Positions 53,269 to 63,473 are shown, counted from the stretch's first letter. The stretch: DNA of 64,000 bases from Bog-950 sp046329535 (GCA_046329535.1 JAXLUN010000011.1:33459-97458); one strand, 5' to 3'. Numbers and translations are program-made. The notes: a model not told the origin generated them from the letters alone.

Positions 53269-55845
53269 ATGGCTGACGAAACAAATCCACCAATTTCTCC
53301 CGACAATGGTGAAGGACAAGACAACAATCTGCGCAATTTACCGCGCATTATTCCTATTAACATAGAAGAAGAAATGAAAACCGCTTACATCGATTATTCG
53401 ATGAGCGTAATCGTCTCTCGGGCCATCCCCGATGTTCGTGATGGACTTAAACCGGTTCACCGCAGAGTACTCTATGCTATGAACGAACTCGGACTGAGTC
53501 CTGGCAAGCCTTATAAGAAATCAGCTCGTATTGTAGGAGAGGTGCTAGGTAAATACCACCCACATGGAGATAGTTCTGTGTATGATGCGATGGTTCGTAT
53601 GGCTCAGGACTGGAGTCTTCGCTATCCTTTAGTGGATGGGCAGGGTAACTTCGGTTCTATAGATGACGATCCTCCAGCAGCGATGCGTTATACAGAAGCT
53701 AGATTCCGCAAGATAGCCGATGATATGTTAGCCGATATTGAGAAAGATACCGTTGACATGCGTCTGAACTTTGATGATAGTTTAGAAGAGCCGACCGTGC
53801 TCCCATCTAAAATACCTAACTTACTAGTTAACGGAGCCAGCGGTATTGCCGTGGGTATGGCAACCAACATGCTTCCGCACAACCTAACAGAGGTAGTAGA
53901 TGGAATTATTAAATACATTGATAATAAGGATGTTACAATAGACGACTTAATGACCGTAGTTAAAGCCCCTGATTTCCCTACAGGTGGAGTTATCTATGGT
54001 TACGATGGAGTTCGCCAAGCCTTTATGACCGGTCGCGGCAGAGTAGTTTTGCGCGGCAGAGCTGAAATTGAAGTACAGGATAACGGCCGAGAGTGGATTA
54101 TTATCAACGAAGTTCCTTATCAGGTTGTAAAGAGTGATCTGGTTCGCAAAATTGCCGAACTGGGTGATGAGAAGAAAATTGAAGGAATCAGTGAAGTGCG
54201 AGATGAATCAGACAGAAATGGTATTCGGGTGGTGATAGAGTTGAAGAAAGATGCGATCAGTAATGTAGTTCTTAATCAACTATTTGCGTTAACTTCTCTC
54301 CAAACATCTTTCGGTGTTAACAACGTAGCTATCGTTCATGGTATTCCGAAGATTCTGAACCTGAAGGATATGATACGCTACTTCGTGGAGTTCCGTCATG
54401 AGGTAGTTGTTCGCAGAACCGAGTGGGAACTGAAGAAGGCTTTGGAAAGGGCTCATATTTTGGAAGGCTTTATCATTGCACTTGATAACCTGGACGAAGT
54501 AATTGCCTTGATTCGTGCATCATCCGATGCCGAAATTGCTAAAGAAGGTTTGATGAGTCGCTTCGGATTGAGTGAAATTCAGTCGAAAGCCATTCTCGAA
54601 ATGCGTTTACAGCGTCTAACAGGTCTGGAAAGAGACAAGATACGTGATGAATATAACGAATTGATGAAAACCATTGAATGGTTAAAACGCGTATTAGCAG
54701 AAGAGCCTTTGCGTATGCAAATCATTAAAGATGAGATGATAGACGTACGAGCCCGTTATGGCGATGAACGCAGAACCGGCATCGAATATGCTGCAGGCGA
54801 TTTCAATATGGAAGACCTGATTGCCGATGACGAAGTGGTTGTAACTATTTCTCACCTGGGCTACATAAAAAGGACACCTTCAGTAGATTATAAAACCCAA
54901 AACAGAGGTGGTCGTGGTAGTAAAGGTGGCAGCACACGCGATGAAGATTTCATTGAACATATGTTCTTGGCCACCAACCACAATTACATTTTGTTCTTCA
55001 CCGAATTGGGTCGTTGCTTCTGGTTAAAGGTGTATGAAATTCCGGAAGGAGAGAAGACCGGTAAAGGAAGAGCCATTCAAAACCTTATCAGCATTCCGAA
55101 AGAAGATAAGATTATGGCCTATATTCCGGTTAAAAACCTGAAAGAAGACGAATATCTGGATAATAACAACGTAATTTTCTGCACCAAACGCGGAACAATC
55201 AAGAAAACTACGCTTCGCGCTTACTCAAACGTTCGTGCAGGGGGAGTTAATGCTATTGATATCCGTGAGGGTGATGAACTGGTTCAAGTGAGTATGACCA
55301 CCGGAAAAAGTGAGATTGTGATTGCCACTAAAGCAGGAAAGGCAATTCGATTTAATGAAGAAACCGTTCGCGCTGTTGGTAGAAACTCTGTCGGTGTTCG
55401 CGGGGTTGCTCTCGAAAACGAGAAAGATCAGATTGTGGGAATGATTACTGTAAACCCTGAAAACAAAGAAGAAACCATTATGGTTCTCTCTGCCAAAGGT
55501 TATGGAAAACGAACCGATATTGAAGATTATAGAATAACCAATAGGGGTGGAAAAGGTGTTAAAACAATCAGCGTAACTGACAAAACCGGACATTTAATAG
55601 CTATATTAAATGTTACTGATAATGACCATGTTATGATTATTAATAAATCGGGCATTGCAATTCGTTTAGCAGTTGAGCAATTGAGAGTCATGGGCCGTGC
55701 AACACAAGGCGTAAGGGTAATTAAACTGGATAGTAAAGATCAAATTGCAGCAGTAGCAAAAATTGAGAACGGAAAGTTATCCTATAATGCTGAAGAAGAT
55801 GGTGAATTGGGAAAAACTGACGATAGCGGTGAAGTTGCAGAATAG
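53269..55845 (+). CDS. gyrA: DNA gyrase subunit A
   Basis: An 858-residue breakage-reunion subunit of gyrase, which introduces negative supercoils. Motifs are SRAIPDVRDGLKPVHRRVLY, the quinolone region HPHGDSSVYDAMVRMAQ (with Ser and Asp retained at the usual resistance positions), and the catalytic Tyr in MRYTEARF. The C-terminal beta-pinwheel contains the GyrA-box-like NRGGRGSKGG. No intein. The start ATG 53269 fits the ordinary N-terminus. Confidence 0.98.
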   Translation: MADETNPPISPDNGEGQDNNLRNLPRIIPINIEEEMKTAYIDYSMSVIVSRAIPDVRDGLKPVHRRVLYAMNELGLSPGKPYKKSARIVGEVLGKYHPHGDSSVYDAMVRMAQDWSLRYPLVDGQGNFGSIDDDPPAAMRYTEARFRKIADDMLADIEKDTVDMRLNFDDSLEEPTVLPSKIPNLLVNGASGIAVGMATNMLPHNLTEVVDGIIKYIDNKDVTIDDLMTVVKAPDFPTGGVIYGYDGVRQAFMTGRGRVVLRGRAEIEVQDNGREWIIINEVPYQVVKSDLVRKIAELGDEKKIEGISEVRDESDRNGIRVVIELKKDAISNVVLNQLFALTSLQTSFGVNNVAIVHGIPKILNLKDMIRYFVEFRHEVVVRRTEWELKKALERAHILEGFIIALDNLDEVIALIRASSDAEIAKEGLMSRFGLSEIQSKAILEMRLQRLTGLERDKIRDEYNELMKTIEWLKRVLAEEPLRMQIIKDEMIDVRARYGDERRTGIEYAAGDFNMEDLIADDEVVVTISHLGYIKRTPSVDYKTQNRGGRGSKGGSTRDEDFIEHMFLATNHNYILFFTELGRCFWLKVYEIPEGEKTGKGRAIQNLISIPKEDKIMAYIPVKNLKEDEYLDNNNVIFCTKRGTIKKTTLRAYSNVRAGGVNAIDIREGDELVQVSMTTGKSEIVIATKAGKAIRFNEETVRAVGRNSVGVRGVALENEKDQIVGMITVNPENKEETIMVLSAKGYGKRTDIEDYRITNRGGKGVKTISVTDKTGHLIAILNVTDNDHVMIINKSGIAIRLAVEQLRVMGRATQGVRVIKLDSKDQIAAVAKIENGKLSYNAEEDGELGKTDDSGEVAE

Positions 55846-55922
55846 TTAGAAAAAGTTAACCGGGGAAGTTTGGTAAGTTTTGTGCCATCAAACTTCTAAT
55901 TATTAATAAAAAACCACTAAAA

Positions 55923-57065
55923 ATGAAAAAAATAGCCTTAGCCCTGTCATTTACAGCGGCATTAGCCTTTGCTCAGGCACAGGATGGAAACAACATCTGC
56001 ACTTGGAACGCCATGAACACCTATAACACCGGTGGGGGCGCAGAAGACCTTGAAAGAGGGATTAAGTGTACCGATGAAGCGGCTGTAAATCCATCCACAG
56101 CCGAAAAGTCTAAAACCTGGTTTTACAGAGGTGAACTTTATACATTGGTGTTTATAGATAAAACATTGAAACCCAAGTATGGAAACGCATCGGCTGAAGC
56201 CATCAAGGCATTTAAAAAGCTATATGAATTGAACGACCCCAAGTTCAAAGACTGGGAAGATGTATATAAGTATCTTTTGCCCTTGGCCACTAACACCTTT
56301 AACGAAGCAGTGGATCAATACCAGCAGAAGAATTACGCTCAGGCATATCAATACTTCTACGCCATCAAGGATATTAACAAAGTCTTAGAAGGAAAAGGCC
56401 AAAAAGCAAATATAGATCTGGCCGTTTCGTTAAAAAATGCCGCTATTTGCGCTGAGAACTCCGGTAATGCCGATGGAGCTATCGCTGTATACAAGGATTG
56501 GTTAGCTATATCACCGGATGCAGCCGCATACCGCAATTTAGGTGCTGCGTATAAAAAACAGGGGAGATTGGATGAGTCTAAGAAAACAATTGACGAGGGC
56601 TTGACTAAATACCCCAAAGATGCCAATCTTCTGGTTGAAAAGATCAATTTTTATCTGGAAGGAGCACAATACACTGAGGCACTTACTTACGTAAACAACT
56701 TGCTAGATGTTGAGCCCAAAAATGATGGAGCTCTTTTTATAAAAGGTTTGGCTTATGAAAAGATCGGGAATGAAGATTCGGTAGTATATTACTATACTAA
56801 ATCTGCGGAAATAAATCCCAAGAATATAAAGCCTTGGAATAATCTAGGGGCTATGTATGTTGCAAAAGCCAACGCTTTAGTTGAACCAATGAACAAGTTA
56901 GGTAATACATCTGCCGACATAAAAAAATACGATGAATTAAAGAAGCAGCGTAAGGATTTCTACTTAAAAGCAAAACCTTTCTTAGATAAAGCGCATGCTA
57001 TAGATCCAGATGACAGCCAAATTAATAGAGTATTGAAGCAGGTTGAATTGTACACTGCCGAATAA
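55923..57065 (+). CDS. Secreted TPR-repeat protein
   Basis: A 380-residue exported protein with signal peptide MKKIALALSFTAALAFAQA and at least five tetratricopeptide repeats (for example AYRNLGAAYKKQGRLDESKK and DGALFIKGLAYEKIGNEDSV). TPRs mediate protein-protein contact, and periplasmic ones in this phylum often serve assembly of envelope machines. Which one is not shown. It follows gyrA by 77 bp on the same strand and ends at a terminator. Confidence 0.8.
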   Translation: MKKIALALSFTAALAFAQAQDGNNICTWNAMNTYNTGGGAEDLERGIKCTDEAAVNPSTAEKSKTWFYRGELYTLVFIDKTLKPKYGNASAEAIKAFKKLYELNDPKFKDWEDVYKYLLPLATNTFNEAVDQYQQKNYAQAYQYFYAIKDINKVLEGKGQKANIDLAVSLKNAAICAENSGNADGAIAVYKDWLAISPDAAAYRNLGAAYKKQGRLDESKKTIDEGLTKYPKDANLLVEKINFYLEGAQYTEALTYVNNLLDVEPKNDGALFIKGLAYEKIGNEDSVVYYYTKSAEINPKNIKPWNNLGAMYVAKANALVEPMNKLGNTSADIKKYDELKKQRKDFYLKAKPFLDKAHAIDPDDSQINRVLKQVELYTAE

Positions 57066-57073
57066 TTGTAGAG

Positions 57074-57105
57074 TAAAAAGGGGACTATTCGTTCCCTTTT
57101 ATTTT
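57074..57105 (+). terminator. Terminator after the TPR gene
   Basis: Stem AAAAGGGGAC (57076-57085) and GTTCCCTTTT (57091-57100) with one mismatch, then ATTTTAC. Confidence 0.65.
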
Positions 57106-57193
57106 ACAATACTACTTTACATAACATAAATTATAAGTTGATTCACTTAATAAATAAAGTCCAGATACTGCCATATCTGGCCTCAAATATCAA

Positions 57194-58291
57194 TTACACG
57201 TTGAATAGGAAATGCATTATATCACCATCCTGAACGATGTATTCTTTTCCTTCACTTCGTAATTTACCGGCATCGCGACAAGCGGATTCCGATTTGTAAT
57301 GCACAAAATCATTATATGCCATCACCTGAGCACGAATAAAACCTTTCTCAAAATCTGTATGAATGACAGCAGCCGCTTGTGGGCCCTTGTCGCCTTTATG
57401 AATAGTCCAAGCGCGGACCTCCTTCTCTCCTACAGTAAAATACGTTTGCAAATTTAACAAATGGTAGGCTGCTCGGATTAATCGGTTTAATCCAGATTCT
57501 GTAAGTCCGAGGTCAGCTAAAAATAAATCACGGTCTTCTGCACTATCCATCACGGCAATTTCAGACTCGATGGCTGCACTGATAATTACAACTTCTGCAT
57601 TTTCATTTGCTACGGCTACTCGAATGGCTTCTACAAATTTGTTCCCGTTCACTACACTAGCTTCATCTACATTACAGCAATAAATGACCGGCTTGGCTGT
57701 AAGCAATTGAATATCTTCAATAAAGCGCTTATCTTCTTCGGTAACCTGTGCTGTCCGGGCACTTTGTCCGCTTTCCAGGTGTTGCTTATAAATTGTCAGA
57801 ACATCAATACCCTTAACAACCTCCTTATCACCGGTTTTAACCAGTTTCTTAAGACGTTCAAGCTTCTTATCTACGCTTTCCAGGTCTTTCAGTTGTAACT
57901 CTGTATCAATAATCTCTTTATCACGAACCGGATTAACACTGCCATCTACGTGAATGATATTTTCATTTTCAAAACAACGAACCACATGTATAATGGCATC
58001 CACGGTACGTATATTTCCAAGAAACTGATTACCTAATCCTTCTCCTTTGCTGGCGCCTTTTACCAATCCTGCAATATCTACAAACTCGATTGTGGTAGGC
58101 ACCACCCGTTGAGGCTTGGCCAGTTGCTCTAACACCACTAAACGCGGATCAGGAACGGTTACCACGCCAATATTCGGATCGATTGTGCAAAATGGAAAAT
58201 TAGCCGCCTGTGCTTTAGCCGAACTTAGTGCATTAAATAGTGTAGACTTACCTACATTGGGAAGTCCTACGATGCCACACTGTAAACTCAT
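57194..58291 (-). CDS. ychF: Redox-regulated ATPase YchF (Obg family)
   Basis: A 365-residue P-loop NTPase of the Obg family that prefers ATP. Motifs are GLPNVGKSTLFNALS, DIAGLVKGASKGEGLGNQFL and YCCNVDEASV at the nucleotide-base site. A C-terminal TGS domain (about 275-363, YFTVGEKEVRAWTIHKGDKG) follows a coiled-coil hairpin. It takes part in ribosome-associated stress and oxidative responses. The -7 element TATATTTG lies at 58319-58312 just ahead of the start. Confidence 0.97.
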   Translation of the reverse strand: MSLQCGIVGLPNVGKSTLFNALSSAKAQAANFPFCTIDPNIGVVTVPDPRLVVLEQLAKPQRVVPTTIEFVDIAGLVKGASKGEGLGNQFLGNIRTVDAIIHVVRCFENENIIHVDGSVNPVRDKEIIDTELQLKDLESVDKKLERLKKLVKTGDKEVVKGIDVLTIYKQHLESGQSARTAQVTEEDKRFIEDIQLLTAKPVIYCCNVDEASVVNGNKFVEAIRVAVANENAEVVIISAAIESEIAVMDSAEDRDLFLADLGLTESGLNRLIRAAYHLLNLQTYFTVGEKEVRAWTIHKGDKGPQAAAVIHTDFEKGFIRAQVMAYNDFVHYKSESACRDAGKLRSEGKEYIVQDGDIMHFLFNV

Positions 58292-58311
58292 GAATTACTT
58301 TTTTGAGGGCG

Positions 58312-58319
58312 CAAATATA
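58312..58319 (-). promoter_or_regulatory. -7 element ahead of ychF
   Basis: TATATTTG on the minus strand (58319-58312), followed by CGCCCTC, is identical to the tRNA-Leu element. No clear -33 TTG lies 18-20 bp further upstream. Confidence 0.45.
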
Positions 58320-58344
58320 GTATTACGAATTACATGAGGTCTGT

Positions 58345-58383
58345 AAAAAAAAGTAAGCCCCTTTAATGAAAATTAAAGGGGCT
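58345..58383 (-). terminator. Strong terminator after the DUF3276 gene
   Basis: A perfect 12-bp stem AGCCCCTTTAAT (58356-58367) and ATTAAAGGGGCT (58372-58383). On the minus strand a run of eight T's (58352-58345) follows. Confidence 0.85.
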
Positions 58384-58407
58384 ATGTCACAAACATATTT
58401 TATATTA

Positions 58408-58860
58408 CTAGTTCCAGTCTACCTGTTCATCATCAGTGATGTGTGGGGTAGATGTTGGCTTAACTGAATCTGTATTTTCAACCTCACTTACTTTTTTAAC
58501 AGGTGGGCGTTTATCGGCTCCCGCTACCGGAAGTACATTCTCAGATATTTCTGAATTTTCATTGCTGTTAAGTCTGGTGGAACGATCTGTATCATAATCG
58601 AAATCGGGCATTAACTCCGTTTTTACGTAACTAACAGTTTCGTTTAATGCTTCCAGAAATTTTTTGAAATCCTCTTTATACAGAAATATCTTATGGCTTT
58701 CATATCCATCTCCTTCAAACTTCTTTTTACTCTCGGTAATGGTTAAAAAGTAGTCTCCTTGCTTCGTACTCCTAACATCAAAAAAGTAAGTTCTTCTTTT
58801 CCCAGCCTTCAGTTTTTTACTAAAAAAACCGCTGTATTTTCCATTGTTACTGCTCTCCAC
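58408..58860 (-). CDS. DUF3276 (PUR-alpha-like) nucleic-acid-binding protein
   Basis: A 150-residue protein. The ~85-residue N-terminal DUF3276 domain has FSKKLKAGKRRTYFFDVRST and KFEGDGYESHKIFLYKEDF, related to PUR-alpha single-stranded nucleic-acid-binding repeats. An acidic, low-complexity tail follows. The family is common in Bacteroidota and its role in the cell is not settled. It ends at a strong terminator. Confidence 0.85.
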   Translation of the reverse strand: MESSNNGKYSGFFSKKLKAGKRRTYFFDVRSTKQGDYFLTITESKKKFEGDGYESHKIFLYKEDFKKFLEALNETVSYVKTELMPDFDYDTDRSTRLNSNENSEISENVLPVAGADKRPPVKKVSEVENTDSVKPTSTPHITDDEQVDWN

Positions 58861-58958
58861 TTTTGTAAAGTTTTAGGTGTTATTTAATAGTATAAGAATA
58901 ATAAAAGCCTTTTAAATTTCAATAAATAATTAACAAACATTGTACCATTGTAATCACA

Positions 58959-60737
58959 TTATTCGTCCTGTTGTTCACTCATCTGCTTGGCGTAAATATC
59001 GGCATACAAACCTTTGTTCTGAAGTAGATATTCATGTGTGCCTTGCTCTACCACTTTGCCATCATCCAGCACAATAATATTATCGAATTGAATGAGTGAG
59101 AATATGCGGTGCGTGATAATGATGGCTGTTTTATCATGCAGTAACTGATTCAGATTGTGCTGAATCTGCTTTTCGGTGGTGGTGTCAACGGCACTCAGAG
59201 AATCATCCAGTAAAAGAACGTTCGGTTTTTTAATAAGAGCGCGTGCAATAGAAATACGTTGCTTTTGTCCTCCGGAAAGTGTTACGCCTCGTTCTCCCAC
59301 CATAGTTTCATAACCCTGCGGAAAAGAGTCTATCTCTTTATCTATTACTGCATAGCGCGCAAAGGTTCTTGCCTCTTCAATGCCGGCCTTTTCTACTCCA
59401 AACCCTATATTTTCGGTAATGGTTTCAGAAAACAGGAAAATATCCTGCGGAACGAAACCTATCTGTTTGCGGAGAGCCCCAACCCGGTACCGAGTAATAT
59501 CTACCCCATCAATTAGAATAGTTCCTTCGGTTGCATTATACATGCGAAGTAACAATTCTGCAATGGTGGTTTTACCTGAACCCGTTTTACCTATAACAGC
59601 CAGCCTTTTACCGGCCCCTACAGTAAATGAAACATTTTTGAGTGCTACAATGCCGGTATCGGGATAACAGAAAGTGACATTCCTTAATTCAATATCTCCT
59701 ATAATTTGTCTCTCGATACCGCTCTCATCGTTAATAGCCGGTTTGTAATCGAGAAACTCATTGATTCGCTTTTGTGATACAATAGCCCGCTGAATCATAG
59801 CGGCCACCCAACCTAAGGAACTAACCGGCCACATCAGCATATTGGTGTACATCAGGAATGCTGCAATATCTCCGGCCGATAGTTTTCCTTCACCTACCTG
59901 CAAACCTCCAACATACACTACGATGATAATGCTGCAACCCACCAAAAAAGTCATGATGGGAAAATAGAGAGAATCTACCTTAGCTAAGTCGAGTTGGCTC
60001 TGTTTATAACTTTGACTCTCTTTTTCAAAAAAGCCCAGCATTTCACTTTCACGGGCATAAGCCTGTACTACCCGTATGCCCGAAAAGGTTTCCTGGGCGG
60101 TGGTGGTTAAATCGGATAGTTTTTCCTGAATACGAGTGCTGTATTTTCCTATAATCTGATTGATAAAGAAAATAGCGAAGGAAAGAACTGGAAGCGGTAT
60201 TAAAACCCACAAGGTAAGTGTGGGATTTATCAGAAACATGGAAACCACCGCAAAAGTGATGGTGAAAAACAAGTTAACCGAGTACATGATGGCAGGTCCT
60301 ATGAACATACGTACCCGGCTGACATCTTCGGTTATGCGGTTCATCATATCACCTGTGTTGTTTCTGCGATAAAAGGCTAAGTCTAGTTTTTGGTAGTGGT
60401 CATAAATTTCATTCTTCAAATCATACTCTACCAATCGGGATACAACAATGATGGTTTGACGCATTAAAAAGGTAAAGCCACCGGCCAGTAAAGCCACTAC
60501 CAGATATTTCAGAAACAGGATGAATACCTGCCAGGTAATATCGCCTTTTAACTGTTCCGAAAGCGGGGACTGAGGATTGATATTCTTGAGATTATCGACT
60601 ATCAGGTCAACTGCACTTTTGGTAATAACCGGATTATATACGCTTAAGGCATTGGCGCAAATAACAAAAAAGATACCCGACAAAATACGCCACTTGTAGC
60701 GGGCAAAATACTTATTAAGGCTTAGTAACTGTTTCAA
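58959..60737 (-). CDS. MsbA-like ABC exporter (fused membrane and ATPase domains)
   Basis: A 592-residue half-transporter. Six membrane helices fill about residues 1-315. The ATPase domain (about 340-585) has Walker A GKTGSGKTTIAEL, signature LSGGQKQRISIARAL, Walker B VLLLDDSLSAVD and the H-loop IIITHRIFSL. Such homodimeric exporters flip lipids or export drugs or peptides. The substrate cannot be told from the sequence. It is divergent from leucine dehydrogenase. Confidence 0.9.
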   Translation of the reverse strand: MKQLLSLNKYFARYKWRILSGIFFVICANALSVYNPVITKSAVDLIVDNLKNINPQSPLSEQLKGDITWQVFILFLKYLVVALLAGGFTFLMRQTIIVVSRLVEYDLKNEIYDHYQKLDLAFYRRNNTGDMMNRITEDVSRVRMFIGPAIMYSVNLFFTITFAVVSMFLINPTLTLWVLIPLPVLSFAIFFINQIIGKYSTRIQEKLSDLTTTAQETFSGIRVVQAYARESEMLGFFEKESQSYKQSQLDLAKVDSLYFPIMTFLVGCSIIIVVYVGGLQVGEGKLSAGDIAAFLMYTNMLMWPVSSLGWVAAMIQRAIVSQKRINEFLDYKPAINDESGIERQIIGDIELRNVTFCYPDTGIVALKNVSFTVGAGKRLAVIGKTGSGKTTIAELLLRMYNATEGTILIDGVDITRYRVGALRKQIGFVPQDIFLFSETITENIGFGVEKAGIEEARTFARYAVIDKEIDSFPQGYETMVGERGVTLSGGQKQRISIARALIKKPNVLLLDDSLSAVDTTTEKQIQHNLNQLLHDKTAIIITHRIFSLIQFDNIIVLDDGKVVEQGTHEYLLQNKGLYADIYAKQMSEQQDE

Positions 60738-60801
60738 AGTTCAATGAATAACAAGGATATGAATAAATAAGTTCAATGGGGCTGCGTACTGCCTGCTCTC
60801 G

Positions 60802-60832
60802 TTTGGTAAAATGAAAATCATTGTCAACTTTG
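60802..60832 (+). promoter_or_regulatory. Putative promoter of leucine dehydrogenase gene
   Basis: TTTG (60802-60805) is followed after 19 bp by CAACTTTG (60825-60832), one base off TAnnTTTG, with CCGCGCC next. It lies 36 bp ahead of the ATG at 60869. Confidence 0.45.
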
Positions 60833-60868
60833 CCGCGCCTTAAACGCGGCCAAACTAAATACAATTTT

Positions 60869-61969
60869 ATGTCAACGGAAAGTAATGTTATCAAATCGGT
60901 TGAAAAGAAAAGTGCCCATGTTTTGGAGATGGTAGAGCCGATGGAACATGAACAGGTCATGTACTTTAATGATAAAGAAACCGGGTTAAAAGGAATTATA
61001 GCTATACATAACACCGTTTTAGGACCTTCTTTGGGAGGTTGCAGAATCTGGAATTACGAAAATGAAAGTGAGGCCCTGTGGGATGTTCTTCGCCTATCGC
61101 GCGGTATGACTTTCAAGTCTTCTATCAGCGGTATTAACTTAGGTGGTGGTAAAGCCGTTATTATAGGTAACCCGAAAGTGAAACGCGATGATGCTTTCTG
61201 GAGAAGGTTCGGGCGTTTTGTTAATAGCCTGAACGGCAATTACATTACGGCTGAAGATGTGGGCACCTCTACAGAAGTGATGAGTTATGTGATGCAGGAA
61301 ACCAAACATGTAACCGGCAAACCCATTTCTGCCGGTGGTACGGGCGATCCCTCTCCCTTTACCGCCTATGGTGTGTTTTTGGGTTTAAAGGCCAGCGTAA
61401 AACAACTGACCGGGAGTGATTCTTTAAGCGGCAAAAAAGTTGCCGTGCAGGGTGTTGGCCATGTGGGAAAAGGATTAGTGGAACACCTGACCAAAGCCGG
61501 AGCCAAAGTATATGTTACCGATATTAACCACACCAACCTGGAAGCCGTAGCTAAGGAGTTTAATGCCACTATTGTTGGTACGCATGAAATATATGATATG
61601 GACGTAGATATTTACGCGCCTTGTGCATTAGGTGCCACTGTTAATTCCGATACTATTTCCACCCTTCGTTGTTCCATTATTGCCGGGGCTGCCAACAACC
61701 AACTGGCTGATGAAAATATTCACGGACGGATGCTGATGGACAAAGGAATTCTTTATGCCCCCGACTTTTTGATTAATGCCGGGGGGGTTATAAACTGCTA
61801 TCGGGAAGTGCACAACTTAACAGCAGCTGAAACCAACGCATTGATTGAAAATATTTACAGCAAAACACTGGAGATTTATGCCAAGTCGGCAGCGGAAAAT
61901 ATACCTACCCAGGAAGCGGCCATACAACTGGCGGTAGAACGAATAGATAAAGCCAGACAGGCGAAATAA
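60869..61969 (+). CDS. Leucine (Glu/Leu/Phe/Val) dehydrogenase
   Basis: A 366-residue NAD-dependent amino-acid dehydrogenase from ATG 60869; the longer ORF at 60821 is unlikely because its extension contains the promoter region. The catalytic region has GCRIWNYENESEAL, GMTFKSSISGINLGGGKAVI with the catalytic Lys residues, and TAEDVGTSTEVMSYV. The dinucleotide fold has VAVQGVGHVGKGLVEHL. It deaminates leucine or another branched-chain amino acid to the 2-oxo acid. Nearest fit is leucine dehydrogenase, although the exact preference is not shown. Confidence 0.9.
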   Translation: MSTESNVIKSVEKKSAHVLEMVEPMEHEQVMYFNDKETGLKGIIAIHNTVLGPSLGGCRIWNYENESEALWDVLRLSRGMTFKSSISGINLGGGKAVIIGNPKVKRDDAFWRRFGRFVNSLNGNYITAEDVGTSTEVMSYVMQETKHVTGKPISAGGTGDPSPFTAYGVFLGLKASVKQLTGSDSLSGKKVAVQGVGHVGKGLVEHLTKAGAKVYVTDINHTNLEAVAKEFNATIVGTHEIYDMDVDIYAPCALGATVNSDTISTLRCSIIAGAANNQLADENIHGRMLMDKGILYAPDFLINAGGVINCYREVHNLTAAETNALIENIYSKTLEIYAKSAAENIPTQEAAIQLAVERIDKARQAK

Positions 61970-62000
61970 ATTTGGGAGAGCTAATTTAAACCAGACATCA

Positions 62001-62942
62001 ATGTTAGGCAGGAGAAATTTGAGAATTAAAGTAATGCAGGAGCTATATGCCTGGGAAATGGATCGTGAATTACCCGTACACAAGCTGGAAGGGCATTTAA
62101 ACGGTCAAATTGGGAAGTCGGTGGCGCTGTATGTAACCAACCTTAATTACCTGATTGAAGTGTGTAATTATAGCTTGGTAGATAAGGCTAAGCGCTTAGC
62201 TAAGTACATACAAACCGAAGAAGATACCAGTGCCAGCACGTCCATTGCGGCTAACAGTATTATTCAGTTTTTGCAGGCCGATGACTTGTATGTTTACTTT
62301 ACCAAAACCCACGGCACGCATCACTATGTAAACCAGGATGTGGTTAAAAATTTATTTACTGAACTGGCGGCCAAACCTAAATACAAAGAATACTCCGCTA
62401 TTTCCAAGCCCACTGCGGAAGAAGATAAAGACATCATCAACTTTATTATTAAAAAGGTGTTTCAGGGCAGTAAGGAACTGGGGCATCATCTGGAAGAGCT
62501 GTTCATCAACTTTGACGATGACAATGCTTTACTGCTGCACATACTGGGTAAATACATTGACGCTTTTGACCCGAATAAGGAAAATAACTTCTTTCAAAGC
62601 ATGAATGTTTGGGAAGAGGAAAAGAAGTATGCCATTGACCTGCTGTCTAAAACCATACAGCACAATGGCGAACTGATTACCTACATTGAGCCCAATCTCA
62701 AAAACTGGGAGATGGACCGAGTGGCGGTGCTTGACCTTATCTTGATGAAGATGGCTGTATGTGAACTGAAATATTTCCCGACCATACCGGTTAAGGTTTC
62801 AATTAACGAATACATTGATATCAGCAAGCTATACAGCACTCCTAAGAGCAAGGACTTTGTAAACGGAGTACTGGATAAAGTGAAGAACGGTATGATACAG
62901 AAAAATGAGATCAAGAAATTTGGTCGGGGGCTGATGGAATAA
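62001..62942 (+). CDS. nusB: Transcription antitermination factor NusB (long Bacteroidota form)
   Basis: A 313-residue protein. The N-terminus MLGRRNLRIKVMQELYAWEM fits the start of NusB, and the C-terminal NusB core (about 200-310) has WEMDRVAVLDLILMKMAVCE, FPTIPVKVSINEYIDISKLY and the TPKSKDFVNGVLDKV RNA-binding helix. The ~120 residues between are specific to the phylum. NusB binds boxA RNA with S10 during rRNA transcription. It is followed closely by a DUF1573 lipoprotein gene and yajC, as is usual in the phylum. Confidence 0.92.
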   Translation: MLGRRNLRIKVMQELYAWEMDRELPVHKLEGHLNGQIGKSVALYVTNLNYLIEVCNYSLVDKAKRLAKYIQTEEDTSASTSIAANSIIQFLQADDLYVYFTKTHGTHHYVNQDVVKNLFTELAAKPKYKEYSAISKPTAEEDKDIINFIIKKVFQGSKELGHHLEELFINFDDDNALLLHILGKYIDAFDPNKENNFFQSMNVWEEEKKYAIDLLSKTIQHNGELITYIEPNLKNWEMDRVAVLDLILMKMAVCELKYFPTIPVKVSINEYIDISKLYSTPKSKDFVNGVLDKVKNGMIQKNEIKKFGRGLME

Positions 62943-63010
62943 AATTGTTGTTAATACTTGTTGTACTTATATCTTCAAACCCATTATCTAAAACTATATT
63001 CGCGCTGCTT

Positions 63011-63448
63011 ATGAAAAAAATATTCTCTATTGCTCTGCTGCTTATTTTGTTTGTTGGCTTATTCAGTTGCCGCAAAAAGGGAGAACTGCCTGCCGAAATG
63101 AAGCTGGATTCGGAACTGATGAAAGATACTGCTCAGATTGAGTTTCTCGATTCGGTAACGTATCATTTTGATACCATTATGCAGGATGATAAGGTGCATC
63201 ATGATTTTCGCATTAAGAACGTGAGCGATAAAAATCTGATTATTGCCCGGGCTTTCGGTTCCTGCGGCTGCACCGTTCCTGATTATCCGAAAGACCCTAT
63301 TAAACCCGGTGCTACCGCCACCATTAAAGTTACCTTTAACTCGGCCGGTAAAGAAGGCGAACAGCATAAAAATGTAACTCTGGTTTGCAACACCAAGGTG
63401 CGCAATGAAATGCTCTACCTGACCGGTTTTGTGAAGAAGAAAGACTAA
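63011..63448 (+). CDS. DUF1573 domain lipoprotein
   Basis: A 145-residue exported lipoprotein from ATG 63011 (lipobox GLFSC). The longer ORF at 62945 would hide the signal. The DUF1573 domain is a small Ig-like fold with HDFRIKNVSDKNLIIARAFG, a Cys pair in GSCGCTVP and KPGATATIKVTFNSAGKEG. The domain is widespread in Bacteroidota between nusB and yajC. Its function is not established. A TATATTCG element at 62995-63002 lies just ahead of the ATG. Confidence 0.87.
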   Translation: MKKIFSIALLLILFVGLFSCRKKGELPAEMKLDSELMKDTAQIEFLDSVTYHFDTIMQDDKVHHDFRIKNVSDKNLIIARAFGSCGCTVPDYPKDPIKPGATATIKVTFNSAGKEGEQHKNVTLVCNTKVRNEMLYLTGFVKKKD

Positions 63449-63473
63449 TTATTAACCTCAACTAAATACAAGA

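Noticed and set aside
53081..53365. A 94-residue ORF before gyrA
   Set aside because: It overlaps the gyrA start by nearly 100 bp in another frame and has no coding character.
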